This document shows positions 7,407 through 15,502 of a stretch of 61,796 nucleotides of DNA, one piece after another. The DNA comes from an uncultured Acidimicrobiaceae bacterium. Its GTDB lineage: Bacteria; Actinomycetota; Acidimicrobiia; Acidimicrobiales; RAAP-2. Each line of letters opens with the position of its first letter. Positions within the stretch are counted from its first letter, which is position 1. Where the stretch lies: the NCBI GenBank assembly GCA_903894295.1, contig CAITPI010000113.1, positions 1 to 61,796 of the forward strand, written 5' to 3'. The notes under the pieces are model-generated. The model saw only the letters and a list, made by a program, of their open reading frames with translations. It had not been told where the DNA came from and did not search any database. Position numbers and translations under genes: made by a program.

Positions 7407-9032
7407 TTATTTCTTGGCGTCGGAGAGCAGGCGCCGGGCGATCACCTTGAGGCAGAGGGTCTCGTCGGCACCTTCGAAGATGGAGAGCACCCGGGCGTCC
7501 ACGAAGTAGCGGCTGACCGGATACTCCTCGGCATATCCCATGCCACCATGGATCTGGAGGGCTTCTCTCGTCACCCACTCGGCGGTCCGACAGACGTAGG
7601 CCTTGATCATGGACGCCTCGAGGACACCTTCGCCCTTGGACATCAGCCGGGCCACCTCATAGGAGAACTGGCGGGAGGCCTGGATCATGATGGCCATCCG
7701 GGCCAGCTTGACCTGGGTGAGCTGGTACTCGCTGATCGGCGAACCAAAGACCTTGCGGTTCTCGGCGTACTCCTTGGCCGCCTCGTAGGCCGCCTGCATG
7801 AGACCCACGGCCCGGGCGGCGGTCTGGAGGCGACCGTTCTCGAATCCCTGCATCTGGAGGTAGAAGCCCTGGCCGAGGCCGGCTTCGCCGCCGATCAGGT
7901 TGCTGTCGGGAACAAACCAGTTCTCGAGGGCGACCTCGTAGGAGTGCATTCCCCGGTAGCCGAGGGTGTCAATGGCCCGACCTTCCATCCGGCCTGACGA
8001 GTCGGTGGGCCGCCCGTCGGCTCCCGGCTCCTGGGTGAAGACGAATCCGTGTCCTTCGGCGACCGGCTTTTCCACCAGGAAGATCGACAGACCCCGGTGC
8101 CCCTTGGTGCGGTCCGGGTCGGTGCGGGCCAGAAGCAGCAGTACGTTGGCCCGGGCGGCAAAGGTGCACCACGTCTTTACGCCGTTCAGGATCCAGCCTC
8201 CGTCCACCTTGGTGGCCGGCAACATGACTCCGGCGACGTCGGAGCCGAAGTCGGGCTCGGTGACGGCCACTGCTCCGAGGACCTCGGCCGTTGCCAGTTT
8301 GGGGAGCCAGTACTGCTTTTGCTCTTCGGTTCCACCCTTCACGATGGCCCGGGTCAGGATCTCGGGCCGGGTGATCAGCGAGCCACCGGCTCCCAGCGAA
8401 CCCCAGGTGAGCTCTTCGGTGGCCACGACCATGCTCATGTAGTCGGCCTCGCCCTCTTCGGCGCCGCCCCCGTACTCTTCCGGCACCGACATGCCGAAAC
8501 CGCCCATCTCGGCGAGACCCTCGATGATCTCCTCGGGAATGTCGGTGTTCGCCCGGTGGATGTGCTCGGCCCGGGGTCGGATCTGCTCCTCGGCGAAGCG
8601 GTGCAGGGCGTCGCGGAGCAGGGCGAAGTCATCATCAAGATGGGCGTCGGTCGTGACGTCGGCCATGGACGCGAGGAACGCCGGATCCCGGAAGGTGGCC
8701 ACGAAACTTTCGGCGGGAGCCATCCAGTCGGCGGCGACTCCCCATTCGGCGGTTCGACCAACCAGGCGGCTGGCGAGGTCGGCCAGGGCATCCGCGGTGA
8801 AGGCGCAGGCGACCAGGGCTTCGGCTTCGCCGTGGGCACCGTAGGCAAGGACGGCCTCGGCCGTGCGAACAGCGGCGGCCGCATGGGCCACGTCGTAGGC
8901 AAGTACCTGGGCGACGTCGGGACCGCCGGCGGCGGCGAGTTGGGCAATGCCCGACTCGACCACCCGGCTGGCCAGAGCGGCGGCATCGGTGGCGGTGGCG
9001 AGATCGGGACTGGGGCGATGGAAAGTGGTCAC
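7407..9032 (-). CDS. mcd: Long acyl-CoA dehydrogenase, probable (2S)-methylsuccinyl-CoA dehydrogenase
   Basis: At 541 residues it is much longer than the usual 380-residue acyl-CoA dehydrogenase. The first 130 residues are an Ala-rich helical extension. The dehydrogenase core runs from about 133 (LRDALHRFAEEQIRPRAEH) through the FAD region VAVTEPDFGSDVAG to QIHGGMGYAEEYPVSRYFVD. The catalytic Glu should be Glu520 in SIFEGADETL. Length, extension and the ending ETLCLKVIARRLL match Mcd of the ethylmalonyl-CoA pathway, which oxidises methylsuccinyl-CoA to mesaconyl-CoA. The start is a GTG six bases after a -10 box. It ends tail-to-tail with the lyase gene. Confidence 0.8.
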   Translation of the reverse strand: MTTFHRPSPDLATATDAAALASRVVESGIAQLAAAGGPDVAQVLAYDVAHAAAAVRTAEAVLAYGAHGEAEALVACAFTADALADLASRLVGRTAEWGVAADWMAPAESFVATFRDPAFLASMADVTTDAHLDDDFALLRDALHRFAEEQIRPRAEHIHRANTDIPEEIIEGLAEMGGFGMSVPEEYGGGAEEGEADYMSMVVATEELTWGSLGAGGSLITRPEILTRAIVKGGTEEQKQYWLPKLATAEVLGAVAVTEPDFGSDVAGVMLPATKVDGGWILNGVKTWCTFAARANVLLLLARTDPDRTKGHRGLSIFLVEKPVAEGHGFVFTQEPGADGRPTDSSGRMEGRAIDTLGYRGMHSYEVALENWFVPDSNLIGGEAGLGQGFYLQMQGFENGRLQTAARAVGLMQAAYEAAKEYAENRKVFGSPISEYQLTQVKLARMAIMIQASRQFSYEVARLMSKGEGVLEASMIKAYVCRTAEWVTREALQIHGGMGYAEEYPVSRYFVDARVLSIFEGADETLCLKVIARRLLSDAKK

Positions 9033-9038
9033 CCCAAT

Positions 9039-9044
9039 ACTTTA
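9039..9044 (-). promoter_or_regulatory. -10 box TAAAGT, leaderless promoter of the mcd-like gene
   Basis: On the minus strand TAAAGT ends six bases before the GTG start at 9032. No Shine-Dalgarno sequence is present. Confidence 0.6.
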
Positions 9045-9112
9045 GTGAATGGTCCCGATGAACACTTCATCGATCGAGGGGCTCCGGTGGACTCCCCGGT
9101 TGTCCCGGAGAA

Positions 9113-9763
9113 TCAGTTGCCGGCGGGGACCCGGGCGATCACGGTGACCAGGGGCGGAAGGACGATGGCGTCGTCACCGGGGTCCACTTCGGTGAGGAAG
9201 TGCACGTAGTCGGCGACCACACCGGGGCCGGCACCCGCCGGCGCTTCGGCCCAGGCGTCGACGATGTCCAGTCCGACCTGGCGGATGAGTCCGGGGAGCA
9301 AGGCACCGATGTCCGGATGGCGGGCGACCGGCATGGAAAACGGTTGTCCGTCGATCCGGCCGGCCGAGGTCACCGGTTCCTGGGCCACGATCCAGCCCCC
9401 GGGACGCACGACGGTGGCCATCCGGGCCAGGACGACCAGGGGATCGATGACGTGCATCAACAGGAAGCGGCAGAAAGCGAGGTCGACCTGTTCGGGCAGG
9501 ACCAGATCTTCGCCGGCCTGGGTGAGGGCGATGACCTGGCTGTAGGTGCTGGCGGCCTCGGCGGTCACGTCGCGGGAACCCGGGTCGGAGTCCACGGCGT
9601 AGATGCGACCCTGCCGACCCACCACTTCGGCCAGGGCCACGGCCACATCGCCACCCCCGGCCCCGACGTCCACGCATCGCCAGGCTTCGTCGAGACCCAG
9701 ACGGTCGAGGGCGGTGGCCAGTGGACGGCGGTAGACATCGTCGCGCAGGCCCTTGAACTCCAT
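9113..9763 (-). CDS. Class I SAM-dependent methyltransferase
   Basis: A 216-residue Rossmann-fold methyltransferase. Motif I is VDVGAGGGDVA (about 31-41), the acidic residue ending strand 2 is in IYAVDSDPGS, and motif IV/post-I is LAFCRFLLMHV. Then comes VVRPGGWIVAQEP, typical of UbiE/Methyltransf_25-type enzymes acting on small molecules. The substrate cannot be predicted. It reads in the same direction as the mcd-like gene 80 bases downstream, but both have their own leaderless -10 box, so they may be transcribed separately. Confidence 0.8.
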   Translation of the reverse strand: MEFKGLRDDVYRRPLATALDRLGLDEAWRCVDVGAGGGDVAVALAEVVGRQGRIYAVDSDPGSRDVTAEAASTYSQVIALTQAGEDLVLPEQVDLAFCRFLLMHVIDPLVVLARMATVVRPGGWIVAQEPVTSAGRIDGQPFSMPVARHPDIGALLPGLIRQVGLDIVDAWAEAPAGAGPGVVADYVHFLTEVDPGDDAIVLPPLVTVIARVPAGN

Positions 9764-9769
9764 GGCGGG

Positions 9770-9775
9770 AGACTA
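9770..9775 (-). promoter_or_regulatory. -10 box TAGTCT, leaderless promoter of the methyltransferase gene
   Basis: On the minus strand TAGTCT ends six bases before the ATG at 9763. Confidence 0.55.
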
Positions 9776-9861
9776 CTTCGGCCCGCCGGGAACTCACGCC
9801 TTTGGGGCCGGACGGCCCTTCCCTGGCGGTTGGACCGTGCGCCACCCGTTGGACAAGCCAC

Positions 9862-9867
9862 TAACCT
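9862..9867 (+). promoter_or_regulatory. -10 box TAACCT, leaderless promoter of the DUF6941-like gene
   Basis: TAACCT ends seven bases before the GTG at 9875. It supports the GTG over the next in-frame ATG at 9887. Confidence 0.5.
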
Positions 9868-9874
9868 TGGCGAC

Positions 9875-10297
9875 GTGAAAGTAACCATGATGTTGTGTGA
9901 CTCCGCCCAGGTGGCTGACGGCAAGTTGTTCATTCTCGGCGGAGGGTGGAGCATGATCGGTCCAGGGCCGGCCCCTTCGGCCATCGCCCTCAAGGTGGAC
10001 GTGGGCTGGCACGAGGCGGAGAACGCCCACCACTGGGAACTCTTCCTCGAGGACGCCGACGGCCGACCGGTCCAGATCGAGACGCCCGACGGACTGCAGG
10101 CCGTGGAAGTACGCGGGGAGTTCAACGTGCAGCGGCCGGCCGAGGTTCCCGAAGGATCTCCCATCGACATGGCGTGGGCCGTCAACCTCGGTCCCCTCCC
10201 ACTCGCTCCCGGCTCCCGCTTCACCTGGCGACTTTCGATCGACGGCGACTCCGAGCCTGACTGGTCGCTCTCGTTCACGACCCGGATGCCGAACTGA
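9875..10297 (+). CDS. Conserved actinobacterial protein, DUF6941-like
   Basis: A 140-residue soluble protein. It begins with MKVTMMLCDSAQVADGKLFI, continues with GGGWSMIGPGPAP and EAENAHHWELFLEDADG, and ends with an RFTWRLSIDGD strand. I recall this pattern as DUF6941, a widespread actinobacterial family of unknown function; this is memory, not a search result. It appears all-beta, with no catalytic residues evident. The frame is open far upstream, but codon use and the -10 box support the GTG at 9875. It lies between two genes of the probable ethylmalonyl-CoA cluster, which may be coincidence. Confidence 0.7.
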   Translation: MKVTMMLCDSAQVADGKLFILGGGWSMIGPGPAPSAIALKVDVGWHEAENAHHWELFLEDADGRPVQIETPDGLQAVEVRGEFNVQRPAEVPEGSPIDMAWAVNLGPLPLAPGSRFTWRLSIDGDSEPDWSLSFTTRMPN

Positions 10298-10403
10298 CCA
10301 AACACCGCTCCGGCCCGGTGCGAGGCGACGTCCGGCCCGCGGTGCCGGCGCGGTCGCCCGGGCTAGGCGTGACCACCAGACAGTGAAGGGAACCTCGAAC
10401 ACG

Positions 10404-10916
10404 ATGACCACCTACGACCGGCCTTTCGGCCGCAACTTTGAAGATTTTGTCCCCGGAGACATCTACCGGCACTGGCCCGGCAAGACCATCACCGAGGCCG
10501 ACGACCATCTGTTCTGCATGATCACCATGAACCATCACCCCTTGCACACCAATGCCTTCTTTGCCGAGCAGGACTCGGTGCAGGGCCGCAATGTGGTGGT
10601 GGGGAACCTCGTCTACTCCCTGGTCCTCGGCATGAGCGTGCCCGACGTCAGCGGTTCGGCCATCGCCAACCTCGAGATCGAGTCCCTGATCCACCGGCAT
10701 CCGACCTTCCACGGCGACACCATCTACGCCGAGACCAAGGTCATCGAAAAGGTGGAGTCGAAATCCCGGGACGACCGTGGTGTCGTGACGGTGGAGACCA
10801 AGGGCTTCAACCAGGACGGCCAGGAAGTCTGTTTCTTCCGCCGCAAGGTGATGGTCTGGAAGGAAGCCTTTGCTCCGGCCCGGCGACTGCCCTATGCCGG
10901 CGACGTCTGGAGCTGA
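10404..10916 (+). CDS. MaoC-family hotdog hydratase, probable mesaconyl-CoA hydratase
   Basis: A 170-residue single-hotdog protein beginning MTTYDRPFGRNFEDF. The active-site loop is MNHHPLHTNAFFAE, with the conserved H-x3-N replacing the usual D-x-NP-x-H of R-hydratases. Other family marks are GKTITEADDHLFC and GNLVYSLVLGMSV. This variant loop occurs in mesaconyl-C1-CoA (beta-methylmalyl-CoA) hydratases, which fits the lyase at 6377 and the dehydrogenase at 7407. Alphaproteobacterial Mch proteins are about twice this length, with two hotdog units, so a dimer is expected here. A GTG seven codons upstream is an alternative start. Confidence 0.75.
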   Translation: MTTYDRPFGRNFEDFVPGDIYRHWPGKTITEADDHLFCMITMNHHPLHTNAFFAEQDSVQGRNVVVGNLVYSLVLGMSVPDVSGSAIANLEIESLIHRHPTFHGDTIYAETKVIEKVESKSRDDRGVVTVETKGFNQDGQEVCFFRRKVMVWKEAFAPARRLPYAGDVWS

Positions 10917-11826
10917 GCAGATCGCACCAAGAGGAGTCTCCCTCCCGGTTCCGGCCGACGGACTGAGGCTTCTCGGACAGCGCATCGCCGACTGGGGCCC
11001 ACAGCGGGACGAACTTCCCTGGCGTCACACCCGCGACCCGTGGGCGGTCCTGGTGAGCGAAGTCATGGCCCAGCAGACCCAGATCGGCCGGGTGGTCCCG
11101 GCGTACCACGCGTTCCTGGAGCGGTTTCCGACCCCGGGGGACTGCGCCCGGGCCCCGCTGTCCGAGGTGCTCCAGGCCTGGGCCGGTCTCGGCTACCACC
11201 GGCGGGCCCGCCACCTGCATCTGGCGGCCCAGGTCGTGACCGATCGCCATGACGGCATGCTGCCGGACGACCTCGGGCAGCTGCTCGCCTTGCCCGGAGT
11301 CGGCCCCTACACCGCCCGGGCGGTCCTCGCCTTCGCCTTCGAATCAGACGTGGGACTGGTGGACACCAATGCCGGGCGTCTCCTGGCCCGTGCCGCGACC
11401 GGCCGGCCCTTGCGGCCCGCCGAGGCCCAACGGGCCGTCGATGCCATGGTGCCTCCGGCGACCGGTTGGCGGTTCAACCAGGCGCTGCTGGATCTCGGCG
11501 CACTCGTCTGCGTGGCTCGGACGCCGGCATGTGACCGGTGCCCACTGGCCGGGGTGTGTGTCTGGAACGCTTCCGGGCGTCCCGAACCGGACCCGGCGGG
11601 TGGGTCGGCCGGAGTGTCGACTCGGCAGTCCCGCTTCGAGGGGTCGGACCGGCAGGGCCGGGGTCGACTGTTGGCCGCCTTGCGGGAGCGACCGGTGACG
11701 CCGGCCGAACTGCCCGTCGTCACCTCCTGGGATGACGACGCCAGGATCGGGCGCATGGTCGCCTCGCTGGTGGCTGACGGACTGGCCGTCGCTCATCCCG
11801 ATGGCGTGCTGACGTTGCCGGAGTAG
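10894..11826 (+). CDS. mutY: A/G-specific adenine DNA glycosylase MutY
   Basis: A 310-residue base-excision enzyme that removes adenine mispaired with 8-oxoguanine. It has the catalytic Glu56 in SEVMAQQTQIGRVVPAY, the helix-hairpin-helix LPGVGPYTARAVLAFAF, Asp157 in VDTNAGRLL, and the [4Fe-4S] ligands Cys206, Cys213, Cys216 and Cys222 (C-x6-C-x2-C-x5-C). The C-terminal 80 residues look like a short winged-helix domain rather than the Nudix-like domain of E. coli MutY, as in other actinobacteria. The start is uncertain. The ATG at 10894 overlaps the MaoC gene by 23 bases in another frame. Confidence 0.9.
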   Translation: MPATSGAEQIAPRGVSLPVPADGLRLLGQRIADWGPQRDELPWRHTRDPWAVLVSEVMAQQTQIGRVVPAYHAFLERFPTPGDCARAPLSEVLQAWAGLGYHRRARHLHLAAQVVTDRHDGMLPDDLGQLLALPGVGPYTARAVLAFAFESDVGLVDTNAGRLLARAATGRPLRPAEAQRAVDAMVPPATGWRFNQALLDLGALVCVARTPACDRCPLAGVCVWNASGRPEPDPAGGSAGVSTRQSRFEGSDRQGRGRLLAALRERPVTPAELPVVTSWDDDARIGRMVASLVADGLAVAHPDGVLTLPE

Positions 11827-13073
11827 GCGTCGGCCAACTGCTGGACGTCGGAGACAAGGTCGCCGAGCGCCAGGTTGGCGCTTTCGGGATCCAGCCCCCA
11901 CGGTGAACCGAGTCCCTCGTCGAGCCCTGGTCGCTTGTCGCCCGGGGCCTTGTTGAGATCGACCTGGAGCCAGGTGTCGCTCCCGTTGGTCTGGCACTGC
12001 GCCAGATACCGGTTGGGATAGTTCACCCAAGGAGTCGCAGCCTTCGAGTCGCTCGGAGTCGAGAAGTCCGGAAGGTTGATGGCTGCGTTGGACCCGGTGG
12101 GGAAGAAGGAGTTGAGCCCGGTGGCGAGGGCGCGACCCGGTGCCGTCGAGGTCTGGGCGGCCGGATTCACGCACGCCACCGGATCACCGGCGATGGCGCT
12201 CTGGGATGTCAGTTGGTCGAGATTGGCTCCGGCGTGTCCGAAGTTGGCTCCGGCCGGTGGGACCTGGCTGAAGGCCGAATACGTGATGATGCAGCCGGGA
12301 ATGTCGAACTCGCTGCACACCGGAATGGAGGAGAACGTGCCTCCGGTGGTCTGGTTGGGCGCCACCTGGATGTCGGCGCCAAGCAGGATGGCTCCCACCA
12401 GATGCAAGCGGAGCTGGGCGTTGTGGTCCATCTGGCTCTTCATCAGGTGGACCAGGAGATCGGCCCCCTGGTCCACCCCAATCAGAACGATGCCCCGGTG
12501 GTTGTTGTCGTGCAGCAGAAACGAATCCCAGGCGTTGAGCACGTCGCTGTAGGCCAGGGCAACATCGGCCGACGTGACCGGAATCGAGCCGTTGACGGCG
12601 CCGAGCGTGAGCTGTCGGTAGACAGGTGCGTAGACCTCGCACTGGTCGGAGAAACGGGACGCCTGGGCCACGGCGACGGCGGTTTCGGCCGGCCCGGCGA
12701 CAAGGGGAGCATTGGCTGTAGTTCCGGTGGCGACGGTGGGGTAGACGTAGAAGCAGTCCACCGGGGCGTTGGGCGGGTAACTGGTGATGACCGAGTGGGT
12801 GGATCCGCTGGCCAGCACCTGGGTATAGGACGGGTCGGAGGTGCAGGGATCGTTGGCCAGTCCGGGACGGCACAGCCACGTCACGGGATGGACCGATGGG
12901 GCGGTCGGGGTCGGGGACGACGTCGGAAGGGAGGCGGTGGTTTCGGTCGTGGACTGGGTCGGGGCGGACGAGCCACCGCAGGCCGCGACCCCGGCTCCGA
13001 GCACCAGGACCGTCACGGCCAGGGCCGACCAGCGGGACGGGCACGGACGCTCCCCTGTAGCCAAGATGGACAT
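11793..13073 (-). CDS. DUF3089-type lipoprotein, alpha/beta-hydrolase fold with altered nucleophile elbow
   Basis: A 426-residue protein with a lipoprotein signal: hydrophobic LAVTVLVLGAG, then VAAC with Cys32 as the lipidated residue, then a Ser/Thr/Pro linker. The rest matches the DUF3089 hydrolase-like family: TWLCRPG, DCFYVYPTV, SRFSDQCEVYAPVYRQ and FNIPxC-like EFDIPGCIITYS. Family members normally have G-H-S-Q-G as nucleophile elbow. Here the motif is GVDQG (199-203) with Asp201 in place of Ser, encoded by GAC. It may be non-catalytic or use another residue. It overlaps the 3' end of mutY by 34 bases, tail to tail. Confidence 0.8.
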   Translation of the reverse strand: MSILATGERPCPSRWSALAVTVLVLGAGVAACGGSSAPTQSTTETTASLPTSSPTPTAPSVHPVTWLCRPGLANDPCTSDPSYTQVLASGSTHSVITSYPPNAPVDCFYVYPTVATGTTANAPLVAGPAETAVAVAQASRFSDQCEVYAPVYRQLTLGAVNGSIPVTSADVALAYSDVLNAWDSFLLHDNNHRGIVLIGVDQGADLLVHLMKSQMDHNAQLRLHLVGAILLGADIQVAPNQTTGGTFSSIPVCSEFDIPGCIITYSAFSQVPPAGANFGHAGANLDQLTSQSAIAGDPVACVNPAAQTSTAPGRALATGLNSFFPTGSNAAINLPDFSTPSDSKAATPWVNYPNRYLAQCQTNGSDTWLQVDLNKAPGDKRPGLDEGLGSPWGLDPESANLALGDLVSDVQQLADAYSGNVSTPSG

Positions 13074-13161
13074 GGCTACATCATCGTCCAGCGAACGGAG
13101 CCTCTTGAGGGCAGGAGCGAGGCCGAGGTGGCGAGGCACCGGCCCTGCCCCCGGGGGCTTC

Positions 13162-14031
13162 TCAGTTGGACAGGAAATCCAGAATGAGCCGGCCGACCCG
13201 TTCGGGCTGCTCGACCTGGAGGAAGTGACCGGCGTCTTCGATGATCTCGACGGCCGAACCGGGGGCGAGGAAGTCAGCCACCGGCCCGATGATGTCCACG
13301 CCCAGACAGCCGTCATCGGCACCGTGGAGGTAGAGGGTGGGCTGGGGCGCGGTGGTGTCACCGGCCGCCTGGGCGGCCGCCGCCACGGGATCGTCGGACG
13401 GACCGGTGAGCATGCTCCGGTAGTAACCGATGGCCGCCGCCAGGTTTTCCGGGGTTCCGAGCGACTTCTTGACCTCGGCCGTGTCCCAGGCGAAGTCGTA
13501 TCCGGGTGACCAGGTGCGCCACAGGCCATCGATGAATGCGTAGTTGTCCATTCCGACGGCGAACTCGGCGAGGGGAGTCTGGAAGAAGAACATGTACCAG
13601 CTGCGGCGCAGCTGGTCGAAGGTGAAGAACCGCTCGCCCATCGAACGCTGGGGTGGTACGGCCGCCGTGACCACCTTGCGCCAGCGGTCCGGCTCGTGGG
13701 CCGATGCGCCATAGGCGATCATGGCGCCCCAGTCGTGTCCGACGAGGACGGCGTCCCCGTTGCCCCCGAGCGCCTCGTGGAGTGCGCAGGCATCCAGCGC
13801 CAGTGTGCCGAGGTCGACCTGCAGGTCCGAGGGGACCGAGGTGGGGGCGTAGCCCCGCAAGAACGGGGCGACCGCCCGGTAGCCGGCCGATGCCAGTTGG
13901 GGGAGGAGATAACGCCAGGTGTGGGCAGTGTCCGGAAAGCCATGGAGGCACAGGGCCAGCGGACCGTCCGAGGGCCCTTCGGCCAGGAAGGAGATGTCGA
14001 GACCGTTGGCGTGGATGGTGGCGGATTCCAT
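13162..14031 (-). CDS. Alpha/beta hydrolase, epoxide hydrolase/dehalogenase type
   Basis: A 289-residue enzyme. HGFPD at 30-34 forms the oxyanion region. The nucleophile elbow VGHDWGAM carries Asp100 instead of Ser, the mark of epoxide hydrolases and haloalkane dehalogenases. AGHFLQVEQPERV supplies the His. The cap region includes WYMFFFQ and a Tyr-containing YYRSM, consistent with epoxide hydrolase tyrosines. The substrate is unknown. It is divergent from the MBL operon; both promoters lie in a 72-bp gap. Confidence 0.85.
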   Translation of the reverse strand: MESATIHANGLDISFLAEGPSDGPLALCLHGFPDTAHTWRYLLPQLASAGYRAVAPFLRGYAPTSVPSDLQVDLGTLALDACALHEALGGNGDAVLVGHDWGAMIAYGASAHEPDRWRKVVTAAVPPQRSMGERFFTFDQLRRSWYMFFFQTPLAEFAVGMDNYAFIDGLWRTWSPGYDFAWDTAEVKKSLGTPENLAAAIGYYRSMLTGPSDDPVAAAAQAAGDTTAPQPTLYLHGADDGCLGVDIIGPVADFLAPGSAVEIIEDAGHFLQVEQPERVGRLILDFLSN

Positions 14032-14037
14032 GCCAGA

Positions 14038-14043
14038 ACGCTA
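14038..14043 (-). promoter_or_regulatory. -10 box TAGCGT, leaderless promoter of the epoxide hydrolase-type gene
   Basis: On the minus strand TAGCGT ends six bases before the ATG at 14031. The same hexamer precedes the genes at 29020 and 60372. Confidence 0.6.
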
Positions 14044-14089
14044 CCGGACGCCGAGAGTGTCGGCCGGTGCCGGGGTTGACCCGGGCGGC

Positions 14090-14095
14090 TAGCGT
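14090..14095 (+). promoter_or_regulatory. -10 box TAGCGT, near-leaderless promoter of the MBL operon
   Basis: TAGCGT ends eight bases before the GTG at 14104. No Shine-Dalgarno sequence is visible. Confidence 0.5.
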
Positions 14096-14103
14096 GCGGG
14101 GCA

Positions 14104-14961
14104 GTGAACATTACGTATTTTGGCGTCCGGGGTTCGTGCCCTTGCTCCGCTCCGGACCAGGTCCGCTACGGAGGCAACACCTCTTCGGTGCTGGTGGAGA
14201 CAGACGGAGAACCCCCCTTGATCCTCGATCTGGGGTCGGGCCTTCGGCCGCTGGGTGACCGTCTGGCGATCCGCTTCGCCCGTTCGGGTGAGCCACCGAA
14301 GGTCAATGTGCTTCTGACCCACCTGCATTACGACCACATCATCGGACTGCCGTTCTACGGACTGCACCAGGACCCGGACGGCCACATGGTGATCCATGGT
14401 CCGGCCGGCCACGAAGAAGGGCCCGGCCTGACGTTGCCCCGGGCTGTCCATCCGCCATACTTTCCGGTCACTCTGGACGAGTTCCCCGACCAGACGACCA
14501 TCCATGATTTGCCGGTGCCCTCCGTGTTCTCCCTTGGGGGTTACCGGGTCATGGTCCAGGCGGTGGCCCATGCCGGCTTCACCGTGGGTTACCGGCTCGA
14601 GATCAACGGATCGTCTCTGGCCTACCTCTCCGATCACCAGGCTCCCCTCGACGGAGTCTCGGTGGAACCTTCGGTCATGGAGTTGTGCCGGGACGTCGAT
14701 CTGTTGGTTCACGATGCCCAGTACACCCCGGCCGAGTTTGGCGAGCGCAGTGACTGGGGGCATTCGACCCCGGACTATGCCGTCCGGGTGGCCCTTTCTG
14801 CCGGGGTGAAACGACTCCACCTCTTCCATCACGACCCGGCCCACAGCGACGGACAGCTCGACGAGATCCTGGCCGGGGCCCAGGCGCTTTCCCGGTCCCT
14901 CGGCGGTCCTCCGGTGGAGGCCGCCCGGGAGGGGGAGTCCCACCGCATCGGAGAGGGCTGA
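14104..14961 (+). CDS. MBL-fold metallo-hydrolase (cyclic phosphodiesterase-like)
   Basis: A 285-residue metallo-beta-lactamase-fold protein. It opens with YFGVRGSCPC and RYGGNTSSVLVE, as in the PhnP/PDE1-like branch. It has the metal motif LLTHLHYDHIIGLPF (HxHxDH), then LAYLSDHQAP with a later metal Asp, HDAQYTPAEF, and HLFHHDP near the end. Enzymes of this branch hydrolyse phosphodiesters or cyclic nucleotides; the exact substrate is not predictable. It is the first gene of a tightly packed five-gene unit (14104-18084). Confidence 0.8.
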   Translation: MNITYFGVRGSCPCSAPDQVRYGGNTSSVLVETDGEPPLILDLGSGLRPLGDRLAIRFARSGEPPKVNVLLTHLHYDHIIGLPFYGLHQDPDGHMVIHGPAGHEEGPGLTLPRAVHPPYFPVTLDEFPDQTTIHDLPVPSVFSLGGYRVMVQAVAHAGFTVGYRLEINGSSLAYLSDHQAPLDGVSVEPSVMELCRDVDLLVHDAQYTPAEFGERSDWGHSTPDYAVRVALSAGVKRLHLFHHDPAHSDGQLDEILAGAQALSRSLGGPPVEAAREGESHRIGEG

Positions 14962-14968
14962 GGCGATC

Positions 14969-15502
14969 ATGGATACCGCAGCATTCCGGGAGGTGATGGG
15001 TCGTTTTGCCACCGGCCTGACGGTGGTGACCGGTCTGGACGACACGGAACCGGTGGGGTTCACCTGCCAGAGTTTTGTCTCCGTCTCCCTTGATCCCCCC
15101 TACGTGGCCGTGGCACCCGCCCGTCGGTCCACGACCTGGCCCCGCATCGCCCGAAGTGGCAGGTTCTGCGTCAACGTCCTCTCCGATTCCCAGCAGGATC
15201 TCGCCGAGCGATTCGCCGCATCGGGCGGATCCAAGTTCGAAGGCGTCTCCTGGACGCCGGCCCCGGCCACCGGCTCGCCCCTCCTGGCCGGATCGCTGGC
15301 CTGGGTCGACTGCTCGGTGGAGTTGATCCACGATGCCGGAGACCACGAACTGATTCTCGGTCGGGTGCTCGATCTGGCCACCGGCGAAGGCCGGCCGCTC
15401 GTGTACTACGGCAGCGCCTTCGCTACGCTGGCCACCGAGCCGGAGGTGTCAGGAGGACGCCCCGCCCCACCGGGACCGGCTGAAGGGAGCCAGCATGCCT
15501 GA
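14969..15502 (+). CDS. Flavin reductase-like domain protein
   Basis: A 177-residue split-barrel FMN protein of the HpaC/RutF type. It starts FREVMGRFATGLTVVTG, followed by GFTCQSFVSVSLDPPYVAVA, RFCVNVLSDSQQDLAERF and DHELILGRVLDL. It would reduce FMN or FAD with NAD(P)H for a partner monooxygenase, or act on small flavin-bound substrates. No monooxygenase is adjacent. It starts eight bases after the MBL gene and overlaps the next gene by eight bases, so it is co-transcribed. Confidence 0.8.
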   Translation: MDTAAFREVMGRFATGLTVVTGLDDTEPVGFTCQSFVSVSLDPPYVAVAPARRSTTWPRIARSGRFCVNVLSDSQQDLAERFAASGGSKFEGVSWTPAPATGSPLLAGSLAWVDCSVELIHDAGDHELILGRVLDLATGEGRPLVYYGSAFATLATEPEVSGGRPAPPGPAEGSQHA

